From: Candidatus Cloacimonadota bacterium
GTDB taxonomy: Bacteria > Cloacimonadota > Cloacimonadia > JGIOTU-2 > B8-G9
Length of the DNA: 6,391 nucleotides
Assembly: GCA_003647765.1 (NCBI GenBank)
Contig: QMNM01000092.1
Span: forward strand, 1 to 6,391
Reading direction: 5' to 3'
The notes under the pieces were generated by a model that saw nothing but the letters and a program-made list of their open reading frames with translations, was not told where the DNA came from and did no database searches. A program made the translations under genes and the position numbers. Within the stretch, counting starts at the first letter, position 1. Each line of letters starts with the position of its first letter. Below are positions 6,118-6,391 of the stretch, piece after piece.

Positions 6118-6118
6118 T

Positions 6119-6391
6119 ATAACTTTATTTTGGTACTTTAAATACCAGAAAATCTATGCTCCATTACTTATATTTAAATCTTGACAAAAAGAACAAGATT
6201 ACAGGTTTTTGATAAATAAAAAGAGTCGAAAGCAATATTAAGTCAACATGCTAATTCAAAAATAGGGTTCTAAAAACGCTATTCAAAGGACATTTCAGCG
6301 AGATTCATTCGGTAAGATTTGTTCGTATTCTTCGTGGCTAATATGAATAGAAAACCTAGCTGGTTAAAGACAGATGTGTTAGGCAAAAGTC
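6119..6391. other. Right-edge spacer, no gene seen
   Basis: No convincing reading frame, RNA gene or terminator is visible on either strand. The sequence is AT-rich, with one repeat-like block at 6319-6341 described separately. A gene reading outward may begin beyond 6391. Confidence 0.5.
6319..6341 (-). repeat. Dispersed repeat of the TTAGCCACGAATTACACGAA family
   Basis: TTGTTCGTATTCTTCGTGGC followed by TAA reads on the minus strand as TTAGCCACGAAGAATACGAA. It matches in layout the left-flank block at 138-164 (TTAGCCACAAAATTACACGA). The two lie in opposite orientations at either end of the gene block. Confidence 0.5.

Overview
The window is AT-rich DNA, roughly one third G+C by eye. It holds four intact genes, all read on the minus strand, between two repeat-rich non-coding flanks. 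Two starts have clear Shine-Dalgarno sites. Gene families common in the FCB group sit beside abundant dispersed repeats of the types CCACAGAGACACAGAG, ACACGGATTTCAC and AGCCACAAATTACACGAA, with tandem ACGCATT heptamers. That mix suggests an uncultured FCB-group bacterium, with Cloacimonadota a plausible guess. This placement is inference; no marker gene is present.

In transcription order (right to left) the genes are: a full-length fused transketolase (5840 to 3894); a left-handed-beta-helix (hexapeptide) O/N-acyltransferase (3821 to 3279); a FemAB/GNAT-like acyltransferase (3309 to 2290); and a NodB-type polysaccharide deacetylase-like protein (2293 to 581). The last three overlap (31 bp, then a 4-bp ATGA) and are almost certainly one translationally coupled unit. 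The transketolase is 72 bp upstream on the same strand and probably leads the operon. Two acyl/aminoacyl-transferase-like enzymes plus a deacetylase-like enzyme are typical of the modification end of a surface-polysaccharide locus. The transketolase may supply or remodel a sugar precursor. No glycosyltransferase, flippase or polymerase is visible, so the locus probably continues outside the window.

The most unusual feature is a heptanucleotide repeat family, consensus ACGCATT on the plus strand. It occurs as a 17-unit irregular array (428-546) just past the end of the deacetylase gene. It occurs again as a very regular array of three perfect 28-bp copies (3831-3914) between transketolase and acyltransferase. 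That second array runs into the transketolase gene and supplies its last six codons and its stop. A diverged third patch (4922-4958) in the opposite orientation is translated inside the transketolase interdomain linker. The heptamer is open in all three frames one way and closed in all three frames the other way. All three occurrences fit this rule: the closed orientation lies at gene ends and the open orientation lies inside the gene.

The flanks (1-427 and 5841-6391) carry no convincing gene. They hold inverted and direct copies of the dispersed repeat families, and the AGCCAC-type repeat brackets the gene block in opposite orientations. I see no transposase, CRISPR, tRNA or rRNA. I found no clear new enzymatic system; the repeat/coding interplay is the best candidate for something undescribed.
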